This document shows, in pieces, positions 18,218 to 25,227 of a DNA stretch of 61,216 bases. The notes under the pieces are model-generated. The model was not told the DNA's origin and made no database searches. It saw nothing but the letters and a program-made list of their open reading frames with translations. The position numbers were made by a program, and so were the translations under genes. Position 1 is the first letter of the stretch. Each line of letters begins with the position of its first letter. The stretch is taken from NCBI GenBank assembly GCA_017517745.1, contig JAFWYJ010000061.1, positions 1 through 61,216 on the forward strand, given 5' to 3'. Source of the DNA: Clostridia bacterium (lineage in GTDB: Bacteria > Bacillota > Clostridia > Oscillospirales > CAG-272).

Positions 18218-18445
18218 TGAGACACCGATAAATCCCAATTTTGCGCCCCCATCCGTGGCAAAACAAATATAAAAGCCATTTTGGGTTAGTGGTCCCAAAA
18301 TGGCAGCGAGAGCTATTGAAAGGGTGACGCGCACAGATAAAAAATCACCTTTATACCCATGCGATAAAAGTTTTTGAAGGGGTGTGGGGAAACTTTTCTC
18401 AAAAAGTTTCCCTACAATCGCGTCCTTTTCTCAAAACGCGTCCCA
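18218..18445 (-). repeat. Dispersed composite repeat, copy 2, facing copy 1
   Basis: Read on the minus strand, this region follows the same order as copies 1 and 3: GGACGCGATTGT, a GGGAAACTTTT hairpin, CACCCCTTCAAAAACTTTT, a TTATCTG segment, the CCATTTTGGG palindrome (18276-18303), then AAAATTGGGATTTATCGG. With copy 1 it makes a large inverted repeat that fills the 499-base spacer 17961-18459. There is no gene in the spacer. Confidence 0.85.
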
Positions 18446-18459
18446 CAATCGCGTCCTTT

Positions 18460-19449
18460 TCAGCCGACCGACACGATCTCGTTGGCGCAGGTCCCAAGGG
18501 TGAGAATCTCGGCGACGTTGTGAACGGTGGTTTCGGCGATGTTGTCGAGTGCCTCCTCGGTCAGAAAGGCTTGATGGGAGGTGACGATGACGTTTGGCAT
18601 GCTGATCAGGCGCGCGAGGGTATCGTCCTCGACGATGTGCCCCGAATAATCTTCAAAAAAGAAATCCGACTCCTCTTCGTAAACGTCGAGGCACGCCGCG
18701 CCGATTTTGCGCGATTTGATCCCTTCGAGAAGTGCTTCGGCGTCGATCAGCGCTCCTCGCGAGGTATTGATGAGTGCCACGCCCTTTTTCATCATGGCGA
18801 TGGTTTCGGCGTTGATCATGTGGTAGGTCTCGTCGGTCAGGGGACAGTGCAAAGAAATGACGTCACTTTCGGCGAACAGACGGTCGGGGGTGACGTAGGT
18901 GATCCCCGCGCCCTCGGCGGGATATTTATCATAGGCGATCACCTTCATGCCAAATCCGCGGCAGATGTCAATGAAAACGCGCCCGATCTTTCCGGTGCCG
19001 ATCACACCCACCGTCTTTCCGTGCAGATCAAAGCCGGTCAGCCCGTTGAGGCTGAAGTTGAAATCCTTGGTGCGGATATACGCCTTGTGGATCCGTCGGA
19101 TCGAGGTGAGCAACATTGCAATGGCATGCTCGGCAACGGCGTAGGGTGAATAGGCGGGAACGCGCACCACGCGAATCCCCTTCTCCTGCGCGCGGCGCAG
19201 ATCGACGTTGTTGAAACCGGCGCAACGGAGGGCAATCAGCTTGATTCCGTGGTCGGCAAGATGATCGATCACGGCGGCGTTGACGGTATCGTTGACGAAC
19301 ACACAAACGCCGTCAAAGCCTTGTGTCAGCTCGGCGGTGTCCTCGGTCAGCTTGGTTTCAAAATATTTAAAGGTGATTCCCTTTTCCCCGCCGTATTTTT
19401 CAAATGACGGCTTATCATAGCTTTTGGCGTCAAAAAATGCGATTTTCAT
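18460..19449 (-). CDS. D-lactate dehydrogenase (D-2-hydroxyacid dehydrogenase family)
   Basis: This 329-residue NAD-dependent enzyme reduces pyruvate to D-lactate, regenerating NAD during fermentation. Visible features are the nucleotide-binding GVIGTGKIGRVF near residues 150-161, the catalytic Arg in NTSRGALID, the Glu region in CLDVYEEESDFFFED, and His in VIVTSHQAFLT. The FFFEDYSG segment is typical of D-lactate dehydrogenase rather than phosphoglycerate or formate dehydrogenases. I chose the ATG at 19449, which has AAGGAGAAAACCG before it. The gene appears monocistronic, with its stop about 15 bases from repeat copy 2. Confidence 0.92.
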   Translation of the reverse strand: MKIAFFDAKSYDKPSFEKYGGEKGITFKYFETKLTEDTAELTQGFDGVCVFVNDTVNAAVIDHLADHGIKLIALRCAGFNNVDLRRAQEKGIRVVRVPAYSPYAVAEHAIAMLLTSIRRIHKAYIRTKDFNFSLNGLTGFDLHGKTVGVIGTGKIGRVFIDICRGFGMKVIAYDKYPAEGAGITYVTPDRLFAESDVISLHCPLTDETYHMINAETIAMMKKGVALINTSRGALIDAEALLEGIKSRKIGAACLDVYEEESDFFFEDYSGHIVEDDTLARLISMPNVIVTSHQAFLTEEALDNIAETTVHNVAEILTLGTCANEIVSVG

Positions 19450-19480
19450 CGGTTTTCTCCTTGTTTTTGGTAGCGATTCT

Positions 19481-19509
19481 ATTATACCGCAAGCCTTTTC
19501 TTTTGTCAA
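19481..19509 (-). promoter_or_regulatory. Consensus promoter for D-lactate dehydrogenase
   Basis: On the minus strand TTGACA (19509-19504) and TATAAT (19486-19481) are 17 bases apart, 32 bases before the start codon. Confidence 0.82.
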
Positions 19510-19667
19510 CACTCCCGGCGATCAAAACCCGCAAAAGTCTTTTGATTATTATAGACACTCTGCCGCAAAATATCCGTTTCGATGCGATTCTCGGCGTTTT
19601 TTATATAAAATATTGAAAAAATCCAAAAAAATTGATGAAAATTTTCTCGTAAAAATTCAAAAAACTA

Positions 19668-19696
19668 TTTACAAACCGCTCGGAGTGTGGTATAAT
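19668..19696 (+). promoter_or_regulatory. Promoter for rpsO
   Basis: TTTACA (19668-19673) and TATAAT (19691-19696) are 17 bases apart. The rest of the 358-base divergent spacer is AT-rich, apart from the rpsO leader. Confidence 0.8.
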
Positions 19697-19702
19697 ATGT
19701 AC

Positions 19703-19797
19703 GTATGACGTGCACTCGGTTATCGGACACAAGGCCGCTTCAGACGGCTGTTCACCCACCGATTGCTGTGTGAAACGCCAAAATAAAAAGAAAGGTG
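19703..19797 (+). promoter_or_regulatory. Possible S15 autoregulatory mRNA leader
   Basis: The 5' leader of rpsO contains GCACTCGGTTATCGGACAC and a downstream ACCCACCGATTGCTGTG, which can pair through TCGGT/ACCGA, with GGCCGC...AGACGGCT between them. S15 commonly represses its own mRNA through a structured leader. Assignment here rests on position and pairing only. Confidence 0.35.
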
Positions 19798-19807
19798 AAT
19801 GAAACCC

Positions 19808-20071
19808 ATGCAAAAAGAAGAAAAGCTCAGCCTCATCGAACAGTACGCTATGCACGAAGGAGACACAGGCTCTCCTGAGGTTCAAATTGCAATTTTGACC
19901 TCCCGCATCAACAACCTGACCACACACTTGAAGGCCAACAAGAAGGACTTTCACAGCCGCCGCGGTCTTCAGAAGATGATCGGTCAGAGAAGAAGCCTGC
20001 TCAACTATCTGCAGAAGGTAGACATCGAGCGTTACCGTGCGATCGTCAGCAAGCTCGGACTCAGAAAATAA
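19808..20071 (+). CDS. rpsO: 30S ribosomal protein S15
   Basis: This 87-residue S15 binds the central domain of 16S rRNA early in 30S assembly. Family landmarks are complete: [37 protein letters not shown] and [13 protein letters not shown] chose the ATG at 19808 because AAGGTG lies about 10 bases upstream, while the ATG at 19799 is only a base away from it. It precedes pnp, the arrangement found in most bacteria. Confidence 0.97.
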   Translation: MQKEEKLSLIEQYAMHEGDTGSPEVQIAILTSRINNLTTHLKANKKDFHSRRGLQKMIGQRRSLLNYLQKVDIERYRAIVSKLGLRK

Positions 20072-20081
20072 GACTTGCATA

Positions 20082-20134
20082 GGGAGCGGAGAGCAGCGGC
20101 ATACGTCACTGCCCTCGCTCCCCGTCTCTTTTTT
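20082..20134 (+). terminator. Terminator or attenuator between rpsO and pnp
   Basis: GGGAGCG (20082-20088) pairs with CGCTCCC (20116-20122), with further pairing inside, and a T run ends at 20134. Confidence 0.75.
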
Positions 20135-20166
20135 GCGTCCGCCACCCTCAGTCTTGCGGTTGGATT

Positions 20167-20217
20167 AGCAGTTAACCACGTGTCCGAGCCACCTTTTCGG
20201 GCTTGTGGTTAAGTGCT
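20167..20217 (+). promoter_or_regulatory. Long leader hairpin upstream of pnp
   Basis: The arms 20167-20179 and 20205-20217 pair over 13 bases with one mismatch (AGCAGTTAACCAC against its partner), with further internal pairing. In other bacteria a pnp leader stem processed by RNase III mediates autocontrol. A similar role here is inference. Confidence 0.55.
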
Positions 20218-20280
20218 AAACCTCCGTAAGAATCCCGCGCAATTTTCAAAAAACAGAATTTTAAAATGGAGGAAACAATC

Positions 20281-22401
20281 ATGTCCAATTCCGTAAGCTC
20301 CCCGATGGAGTTCAAGAACTACAAGGTATTCAAATACACCTACGCCGGCAGACCTCTGGTCATCGAGACCGGCAAAATGGCAGGCCTTGCCAACGGCTCG
20401 GTTCTCTGCCGCTACGGCGACACCGTGGTGCTCTGCTGCGCCACCGCTTCCGAAAAGCCGCGTGACGGCATCGACTTCCTGCCCCTGTCGGTTGACTTCG
20501 ACGAGCGTATGTACGCTGCCGGAAAGATCCCCGGCGGTTACCTCAAGAGAGAGGGTAAGCCCTCCGAGAAGGCAGTCCTGACCTCCCGTGTCATCGACCG
20601 CCCCATCCGTCCGCTCTTCCCCAAGGATCTGCGCAATGACGTCGCGCTGACGCTGACCGTCATGTCGGTCGATCCCGACTGCTCTCCCGAAATCACCGCG
20701 ATGATCGGTGCTTCGATCGCTCTGTCGATCTCGGATATTCCGTGGAACGGCCCGATCGGCGGCGCGTTCATGGGCTTGGTTGACGGTGAGATCGTTGTCA
20801 ACCCCACCTACGAACAGCAGAAGAAGAGCGATCTGCAATTGACCGTTGCGGCTTCCATGCAGAAGGTCGTCATGATCGAGGCAGGCGCAAACCAGGTCGA
20901 CGACGAAACCATGTACCGCGCGATCATGCAGGCTCATGAGGAGATCAAGGATCTGCTCGGCTTCGTCAATGCCATCATCGACGAGGTGGGCAAGCCCAAG
21001 TTTGACTATCCTTCCTGCGAGCTCGATCACGATATGTTCGACGAAATCTTCGCTTTCTGCGAAAAGGACGTCATGGACGCGCTCGATACCGATGACAAGA
21101 ACGTGCGCGACGCCAAGATGGTTCCGATCAAGGACGCGATCCTGGCACAGTTCACCGAAAAGTATCCCGATCTCCCCGGCATGATGGAGGAGCTGGTTTA
21201 CAAGATCCAGAAGAAGATCGTTCGCCGCTGGCTGTTGGTTGACAAGAAGCGCGTGGACGGCAGACGCATGGACCAGATCAGACCTCTGGCAAGCGAGGTC
21301 GGCGTTCTTCCCCGCACCCACGGTTCGGGCCTCTTCACCCGCGGTCAGACGCAGGTGCTGACGGTTGCGACTCTGGGTACGCTCTCCGAGGCGCAGATGC
21401 TCGACGGCATCGATCCCGAGACCTCCAAGAGATATATGCACCACTACAACATGCCCGGCTTCTCCACCGGCGAAGCAAAGCCTGTCAGAAGCCCCGGACG
21501 CCGCGAGATCGGTCACGGCGCGCTTGCTGAGCGCTCGCTCGTTCCGGTTCTTCCCTCCGAGGATGAATTCCCCTACGCGATCCGCCTGGTTTCCGACGTC
21601 GTTTCCTCCAACGGTTCGACCTCTCAGGGCTCGGTTTGCGGATCTACCCTGGCACTGATGGATGCAGGTGTTCCGATCAAGGCTCCCGTTGCGGGCATCT
21701 CCTGCGGTCTGATCACCGCCGAGGACGGTTCTTGGGACACCATGCTCGACATTCAGGGTCTTGAGGACTTCTACGGCGACATGGACTTCAAGGTTGCCGG
21801 CACCCACAAGGGCATCACCTCAATCCAGATGGACCTCAAGATCGACGGTCTGACGCCCGAGATCATTCACAAGGCACTCGAAATGACGCACATCGGACGT
21901 GATTATATCATCGACGAAGTCATTCTCAAGGCAATCCCCGCACCCAGAGCAGAGGTTTCCAAGTATGCTCCCAAGATGACCACCATGAAGATCGATCCCG
22001 ACAAGATCCGCGAGGTCATTGGCAAGGGCGGCTCCGTGATCCAGAAGATCGTTGCCGACACCGGTGCCAAGATCGACATCGAGGATGACGGTACGATCCA
22101 CATCGCCGCAGTCAACGGTGAGCAGGCAGAGGCAGCAAAGGCTTGCATCGACGCCATCGTTTTCGAGCCCGTCGTCGGCGCAATCTACACCGGAACCGTC
22201 ACCGGCATCAAGGAATTCGGATGCTTCGTGGAATATGCACCCGGCAAAGAAGGAATGGTTCACATTTCCAAGATCGCTCCCCGCCGCATCGACAAGGTCG
22301 AGGACGTGCTCAAGCTGGGTGACGTTGTAAAAGTGAAGTATATCGGTCTGGACAAGAAGGGCCGCATGGACTTCTCCATCAAGGACGCACTCGAAGGCTA
22401 A
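20281..22401 (+). CDS. pnp: Polyribonucleotide nucleotidyltransferase (PNPase)
   Basis: This 706-residue enzyme degrades RNA from the 3' end by phosphorolysis and takes part in mRNA turnover. It has two RNase PH domains separated by a helical domain, a KH domain (REVIGKGGSVIQKI near residue 580) and a C-terminal S1 domain (GTVTGIKEFGCFVEY, VHISKIAPRRI). Length and order are normal. I chose the ATG at 20281 with GGAGGAAA upstream; an ATG at 20266 overlaps the ribosome binding site. It is immediately downstream of rpsO, and ribonuclease Y, which also acts in mRNA decay, is elsewhere in the window. Confidence 0.97.
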   Translation: MSNSVSSPMEFKNYKVFKYTYAGRPLVIETGKMAGLANGSVLCRYGDTVVLCCATASEKPRDGIDFLPLSVDFDERMYAAGKIPGGYLKREGKPSEKAVLTSRVIDRPIRPLFPKDLRNDVALTLTVMSVDPDCSPEITAMIGASIALSISDIPWNGPIGGAFMGLVDGEIVVNPTYEQQKKSDLQLTVAASMQKVVMIEAGANQVDDETMYRAIMQAHEEIKDLLGFVNAIIDEVGKPKFDYPSCELDHDMFDEIFAFCEKDVMDALDTDDKNVRDAKMVPIKDAILAQFTEKYPDLPGMMEELVYKIQKKIVRRWLLVDKKRVDGRRMDQIRPLASEVGVLPRTHGSGLFTRGQTQVLTVATLGTLSEAQMLDGIDPETSKRYMHHYNMPGFSTGEAKPVRSPGRREIGHGALAERSLVPVLPSEDEFPYAIRLVSDVVSSNGSTSQGSVCGSTLALMDAGVPIKAPVAGISCGLITAEDGSWDTMLDIQGLEDFYGDMDFKVAGTHKGITSIQMDLKIDGLTPEIIHKALEMTHIGRDYIIDEVILKAIPAPRAEVSKYAPKMTTMKIDPDKIREVIGKGGSVIQKIVADTGAKIDIEDDGTIHIAAVNGEQAEAAKACIDAIVFEPVVGAIYTGTVTGIKEFGCFVEYAPGKEGMVHISKIAPRRIDKVEDVLKLGDVVKVKYIGLDKKGRMDFSIKDALEG

Positions 22402-22459
22402 TGAGAAACAGCATAGGGGCTGTCACGTCTGACATCCAACTCTGATGCGCCCCGCAGGC

Positions 22460-22498
22460 GAGGCTGTCTCAAATCCGCATTTGAGACAGCCTCATTTT
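22460..22498 (+). terminator. Terminator after pnp
   Basis: The arms GAGGCTGTCTCAAAT (22460-22474) and its perfect complement (22479-22493) are followed by ATTTTG. The AGGCTGTCTC core is reused in the terminator at 53906-53945. Confidence 0.85.
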
Positions 22499-22537
22499 GA
22501 TATCTGATCATGACGAAAGAAAGGAATGCGTATCGCT

Positions 22538-23551
22538 ATGGCAAACCGTTCAACACCGCCGAAAAGCTTCAACACGGTCAAGCACAGCAACCGCAAAGAG
22601 CGCATCAAGCGACAGCGCCGAGAGCGCATCGTTCTGCTTGCGATCATTGCAACGCTCGCGTCTCTTGTGCTGGCACTCATCGTCTTTGGCATCTGCGCCT
22701 TGGTGGCAACCGTGGGCGCAAACCGCCCGCCGAAGGGATCGGAACAGGAAAGCCGCCCCATTGAGGACGTTCTGCCGAAGGAGGTTACCTATGCCGCCGC
22801 GACACGCCCGAACTCTGCCGTGTTTGAGGGAGAGCTGTTGATCGTCAACGTGGAACACGAATATCACTTCCCCACCACCGAGGCGGGACTGAAGAATATC
22901 TTCGACAATCGCGTCAAATATCAGGACACCTACAACACTTACATGGTCCCCAACACCGCGTGGAAGCTGCAGACCTCCGCGCTTGACGCCTTCAACGCCA
23001 TGATGCTCAAGCACTACGAGCTTTTTGAAGACGGAAGCATCAAGATCTCATCGGCTTACCGCTCCTACGAGGATCAGGCAAACAGCACGACCTCCTCCAC
23101 GCCCGCAGGCTTTTCGGACCATCACACGGGACTTTGCATCGCAATCAGAGCGCAATCCGGCGAGCTTCTTCCCTCCAATCATTGGATCTATCAAAACTGC
23201 CACAAATACGGCTTTGTCATCCGCTATCCCAATGACAAAAGCGAAATCACGGGTGTCAGCGGCTACGAATACTGCCTCCGTTACGTCGGCGTGGCACACG
23301 CGACCTATATGGTCGAAAACAGTCTTTGCTTGGAGGAATACGTAGAACTTCTCAAGAGCACCTACACCTCGGGCAACCATCTGGCACTCACGGCAGCCGA
23401 CGGCAACAAATATGAGATCTACTACGTTCCTGCCGCCGGTGGCGAGATTTCCACATTCCAGCTTCCCAAGAACCGTGCCTACACGGTTTCGGGCGATAAC
23501 ATCGGAGGCTTCATCGTCACCGTCCATCTCAATCAGCCGATCGACGAATAA
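22538..23551 (+). CDS. VanY-like (M15) D-Ala-D-Ala carboxypeptidase homologue with altered metal site
   Basis: This 337-residue protein has a basic cytoplasmic tail, one membrane segment (residues about 28-60) and an extracytoplasmic M15/VanY-type domain: SAYRSYEDQ, GFSDHHTGL and WIYQNCHKYGFVIRYP. Active VanY enzymes bind zinc through a SxHxxGxAxD motif and a later WH. Here the first His survives (H195), but the Asp position reads Ala202 in LCIAI, and the WH-F/Y-RYVG motif reads YCLRYVG with Cys246. Two of three expected zinc ligands are therefore changed, so it may be a non-catalytic peptidoglycan-binding relative. I chose the ATG at 22538 on ribosome binding site spacing. The next gene starts 46 bases downstream. 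Confidence 0.8.
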   Translation: MANRSTPPKSFNTVKHSNRKERIKRQRRERIVLLAIIATLASLVLALIVFGICALVATVGANRPPKGSEQESRPIEDVLPKEVTYAAATRPNSAVFEGELLIVNVEHEYHFPTTEAGLKNIFDNRVKYQDTYNTYMVPNTAWKLQTSALDAFNAMMLKHYELFEDGSIKISSAYRSYEDQANSTTSSTPAGFSDHHTGLCIAIRAQSGELLPSNHWIYQNCHKYGFVIRYPNDKSEITGVSGYEYCLRYVGVAHATYMVENSLCLEEYVELLKSTYTSGNHLALTAADGNKYEIYYVPAAGGEISTFQLPKNRAYTVSGDNIGGFIVTVHLNQPIDE

Positions 23552-23597
23552 AACAAGCGTTTTTTGCATATTCTATCAGTACGGAACGGAGGATCGA

Positions 23598-24026
23598 ATG
23601 ATGGAATATGTAAACCAAAACCAACCCGAAGCCACAAGCATTCCGCCGGAGGACGCAGAAGAGCTTTCCTTCTGCAACTGTGAAAACACGGCTTGCGAAA
23701 CGCCTTACCAACGCGAGGACGTCGTTTCGTCGATCAAAAATCAAGCCGACACCACGCCGGAATCCAACAAGATCAAGCGCATCTGTCGCACAACGGTACG
23801 TCGATTGAAGGCGGCATGGGAACAGTCCGAGGGATTGCCCTATCTCAAGCACACCAAAACCTGCAGTTTTGAGTTCTGCAACAGCGACGGTACCCCCGTG
23901 GATCGTTTTGATGCCGAAAAGGTGAAGAAATATGCCCTGCGCACGCTCCTCGTCGCTGCAGCAGCCACCGTCGTCCTGCTCTTTTGCATCGACGGCATCA
24001 CAAAGAGTTGCAAGAAAAAAGAGTAA
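23598..24026 (+). CDS. Hypothetical tail-anchored membrane protein
   Basis: I do not recognise this 142-residue protein. It starts MMEYVNQNQPEATS with GGAGGATCGA just upstream. It has a Cys-containing acidic first half (SFCNCENTACETPYQRED), a basic middle and one C-terminal membrane segment (about residues 113-133) followed by KSCKKKE. It follows the VanY-like gene by 46 bases on the same strand and is probably co-transcribed, so an envelope role is possible. Coding is supported by the ribosome binding site, the operon position and the terminator hairpin after it, not by homology. Confidence 0.6.
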   Translation: MMEYVNQNQPEATSIPPEDAEELSFCNCENTACETPYQREDVVSSIKNQADTTPESNKIKRICRTTVRRLKAAWEQSEGLPYLKHTKTCSFEFCNSDGTPVDRFDAEKVKKYALRTLLVAAAATVVLLFCIDGITKSCKKKE

Positions 24027-24088
24027 ACAAAAAAGAACCGTGAAAAGGGGTGCCTTCCATAAAGCAGGTTTTACCTACCGAAAAAAGC

Positions 24089-24124
24089 AAAAGGAGTACG
24101 GACAGTTTTGTTCGTACTCCTTTT
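24089..24124 (+). terminator. Hairpin terminator after the hypothetical membrane protein
   Basis: AAAAGGAGTACG (24089-24100) pairs with the arm ending at 24124 around a GTTTTG-containing loop. The T-rich 3' arm fits a terminator on either strand. Confidence 0.7.
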
Positions 24125-24174
24125 CACACACCTTGCCTGCAAGGTATAGTGTGTTACATCTTTCAGGTGAACTG

Positions 24175-24318
24175 TCGGGCGGTAATGAGCCTCCCTTGTG
24201 TAAAGGGAGGTGGCTCGCGTAAGCGAGACGGAGGGATTGTAAGAAAGCAGAATTTATTCTAAAACAATCCCTCAGTCACCTTCGGTGACAGCTCCCTTTA
24301 CACAGGGGAGCCTTTGGT
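24175..24318. repeat. Long imperfect palindromic repeat
   Basis: One arm holds GCCTCCC...GGGAGG, then a CTCGCGTAAGCGAG hairpin and ACGGAGGGATTGT. The other arm, read backwards, holds GGCTCCCC...GGGAGC, a TCACCGAAGGTGA hairpin and TGAGGGATTG. The two arms are diverged inverted copies of one unit. A related element with the modules in the other order is at 60966-61076. Confidence 0.75.
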
Positions 24319-24425
24319 TTGTGCGTCAAAAAAGTCTGTCTACTTTTTCTTGACAAGCACTGCTTTTGTGCCCACAAAAGCAAAGCAAACTCAAGCAACG
24401 GTTGAGAAACAAGAGATATGCTTTA

Positions 24426-24454
24426 TTGAAAAAATTCTTAGAAGATGGTATAAT
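24426..24454 (+). promoter_or_regulatory. Promoter for the Xre regulator
   Basis: TTGAAA (24426-24431) and TATAAT (24449-24454) are 17 bases apart, 28 bases before the start codon. Confidence 0.75.
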
Positions 24455-24481
24455 AATATTACAATAAAGGAGGTAGAGACA

Positions 24482-25102
24482 ATGAATATCGGTAATAACA
24501 TAAAACAATTAAGGCAGAAGAATAATCTAACGCAAGATCAAGTTGCGGAAAAAATAGGTGTTTCTTATCAAGCAGTTTCAAAGTGGGAAAATAATGCTAA
24601 TACGCCCGATATTGCATTGCTACCCCAAATTGCGAATTTGTTTGGCGTTTCCATTGATGCGCTGTTTTCGGATGATCTTACAGCCTGTTCAGAGCTTCAA
24701 TCCTTTATGAAAGATGATAATGTCATACGGGTGGTGCAGATGAGAGGTACAAAAGTATTAAAGGTTTCGTCTACTTTTTCACTGGATGAGCCCCCTATTG
24801 AAATTGCCTTTCCTCACGATTGCAACGATAGAACACAGTATTTCAAGGTGGAGATTTACGGACACGTCATATCTGACAGTTCCATTAACGGAGATGTGGT
24901 GTGCCATCAAACTATAAAAAGTAGCACAATTAATGGGGATGTAAAGAGTGAAGGAAATATCGACGTAAACGAACTGAATGCACAGAAGGTTATTTGTAAC
25001 AATATAACCGATTGCTATAAACTTCAAGCTAAAACAATTGAATGTGCAGGAAACGTAGCTTCTGCTAATTTGACTTGTGATCAAATCATCTATAAAAAAT
25101 AA
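24482..25102 (+). CDS. Xre-family regulator fused to a bactofilin-like repeat domain
   Basis: This 206-residue protein has an N-terminal Xre/Cro helix-turn-helix (residues 1-65; LTQDQVAEKIGVSYQAVSKW). It is followed by a beta-rich domain with short recurring strands, INGDV twice and patterns such as VNELNAQKVICNN and LQAKTIECAGNV. That domain resembles a beta-helix of the polymer-forming (bactofilin) type. The helix-turn-helix half is typical of Bacillota; the repeat half suggests oligomerisation, which is inference. AAAGGAGG sits 9 bases before the ATG. Codon use is clearly more AT-rich than in the flanking genes, which fits acquisition by transfer. Confidence 0.83.
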   Translation: MNIGNNIKQLRQKNNLTQDQVAEKIGVSYQAVSKWENNANTPDIALLPQIANLFGVSIDALFSDDLTACSELQSFMKDDNVIRVVQMRGTKVLKVSSTFSLDEPPIEIAFPHDCNDRTQYFKVEIYGHVISDSSINGDVVCHQTIKSSTINGDVKSEGNIDVNELNAQKVICNNITDCYKLQAKTIECAGNVASANLTCDQIIYKK

Positions 25103-25105
25103 CAA

Positions 25106-25142
25106 AACCGCCGAAAGTAATCTTTCATCACTTTCGGCGGTT
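25106..25142 (+). terminator. Terminator after the Xre regulator
   Basis: AACCGCCGAAAGT (25106-25118) pairs perfectly over 13 bases with 25130-25142. It lies between convergent genes and can serve both. Confidence 0.8.
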
Positions 25143-25227
25143 CATTATTTGACATATAAACCTGCTTTATCGCAGGTACGCCAATCACGGTTCTTTTTTG
25201 TTGATGCGAAGAAATCCTCAGATCAAC

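Larger units (their letters stand above)
24028..25200. mobile_element. Inverted-repeat-bounded AT-rich segment carrying an Xre regulator (possible non-autonomous element)
   Basis: The segment is bounded by imperfect inverted repeats of about 45 bases. The left copy (24028-24073) begins CAAAAAAGAACCGTGA and includes ATAAAGCAGGTTT; the reverse complement of 25156-25200 has the same two blocks at the same spacing, differing by one base in length. Between them lie a hairpin, a palindromic repeat and a regulator gene that is visibly AT-richer than its neighbours. No transposase is present, and I did not find a clear target-site duplication. Confidence 0.4.
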
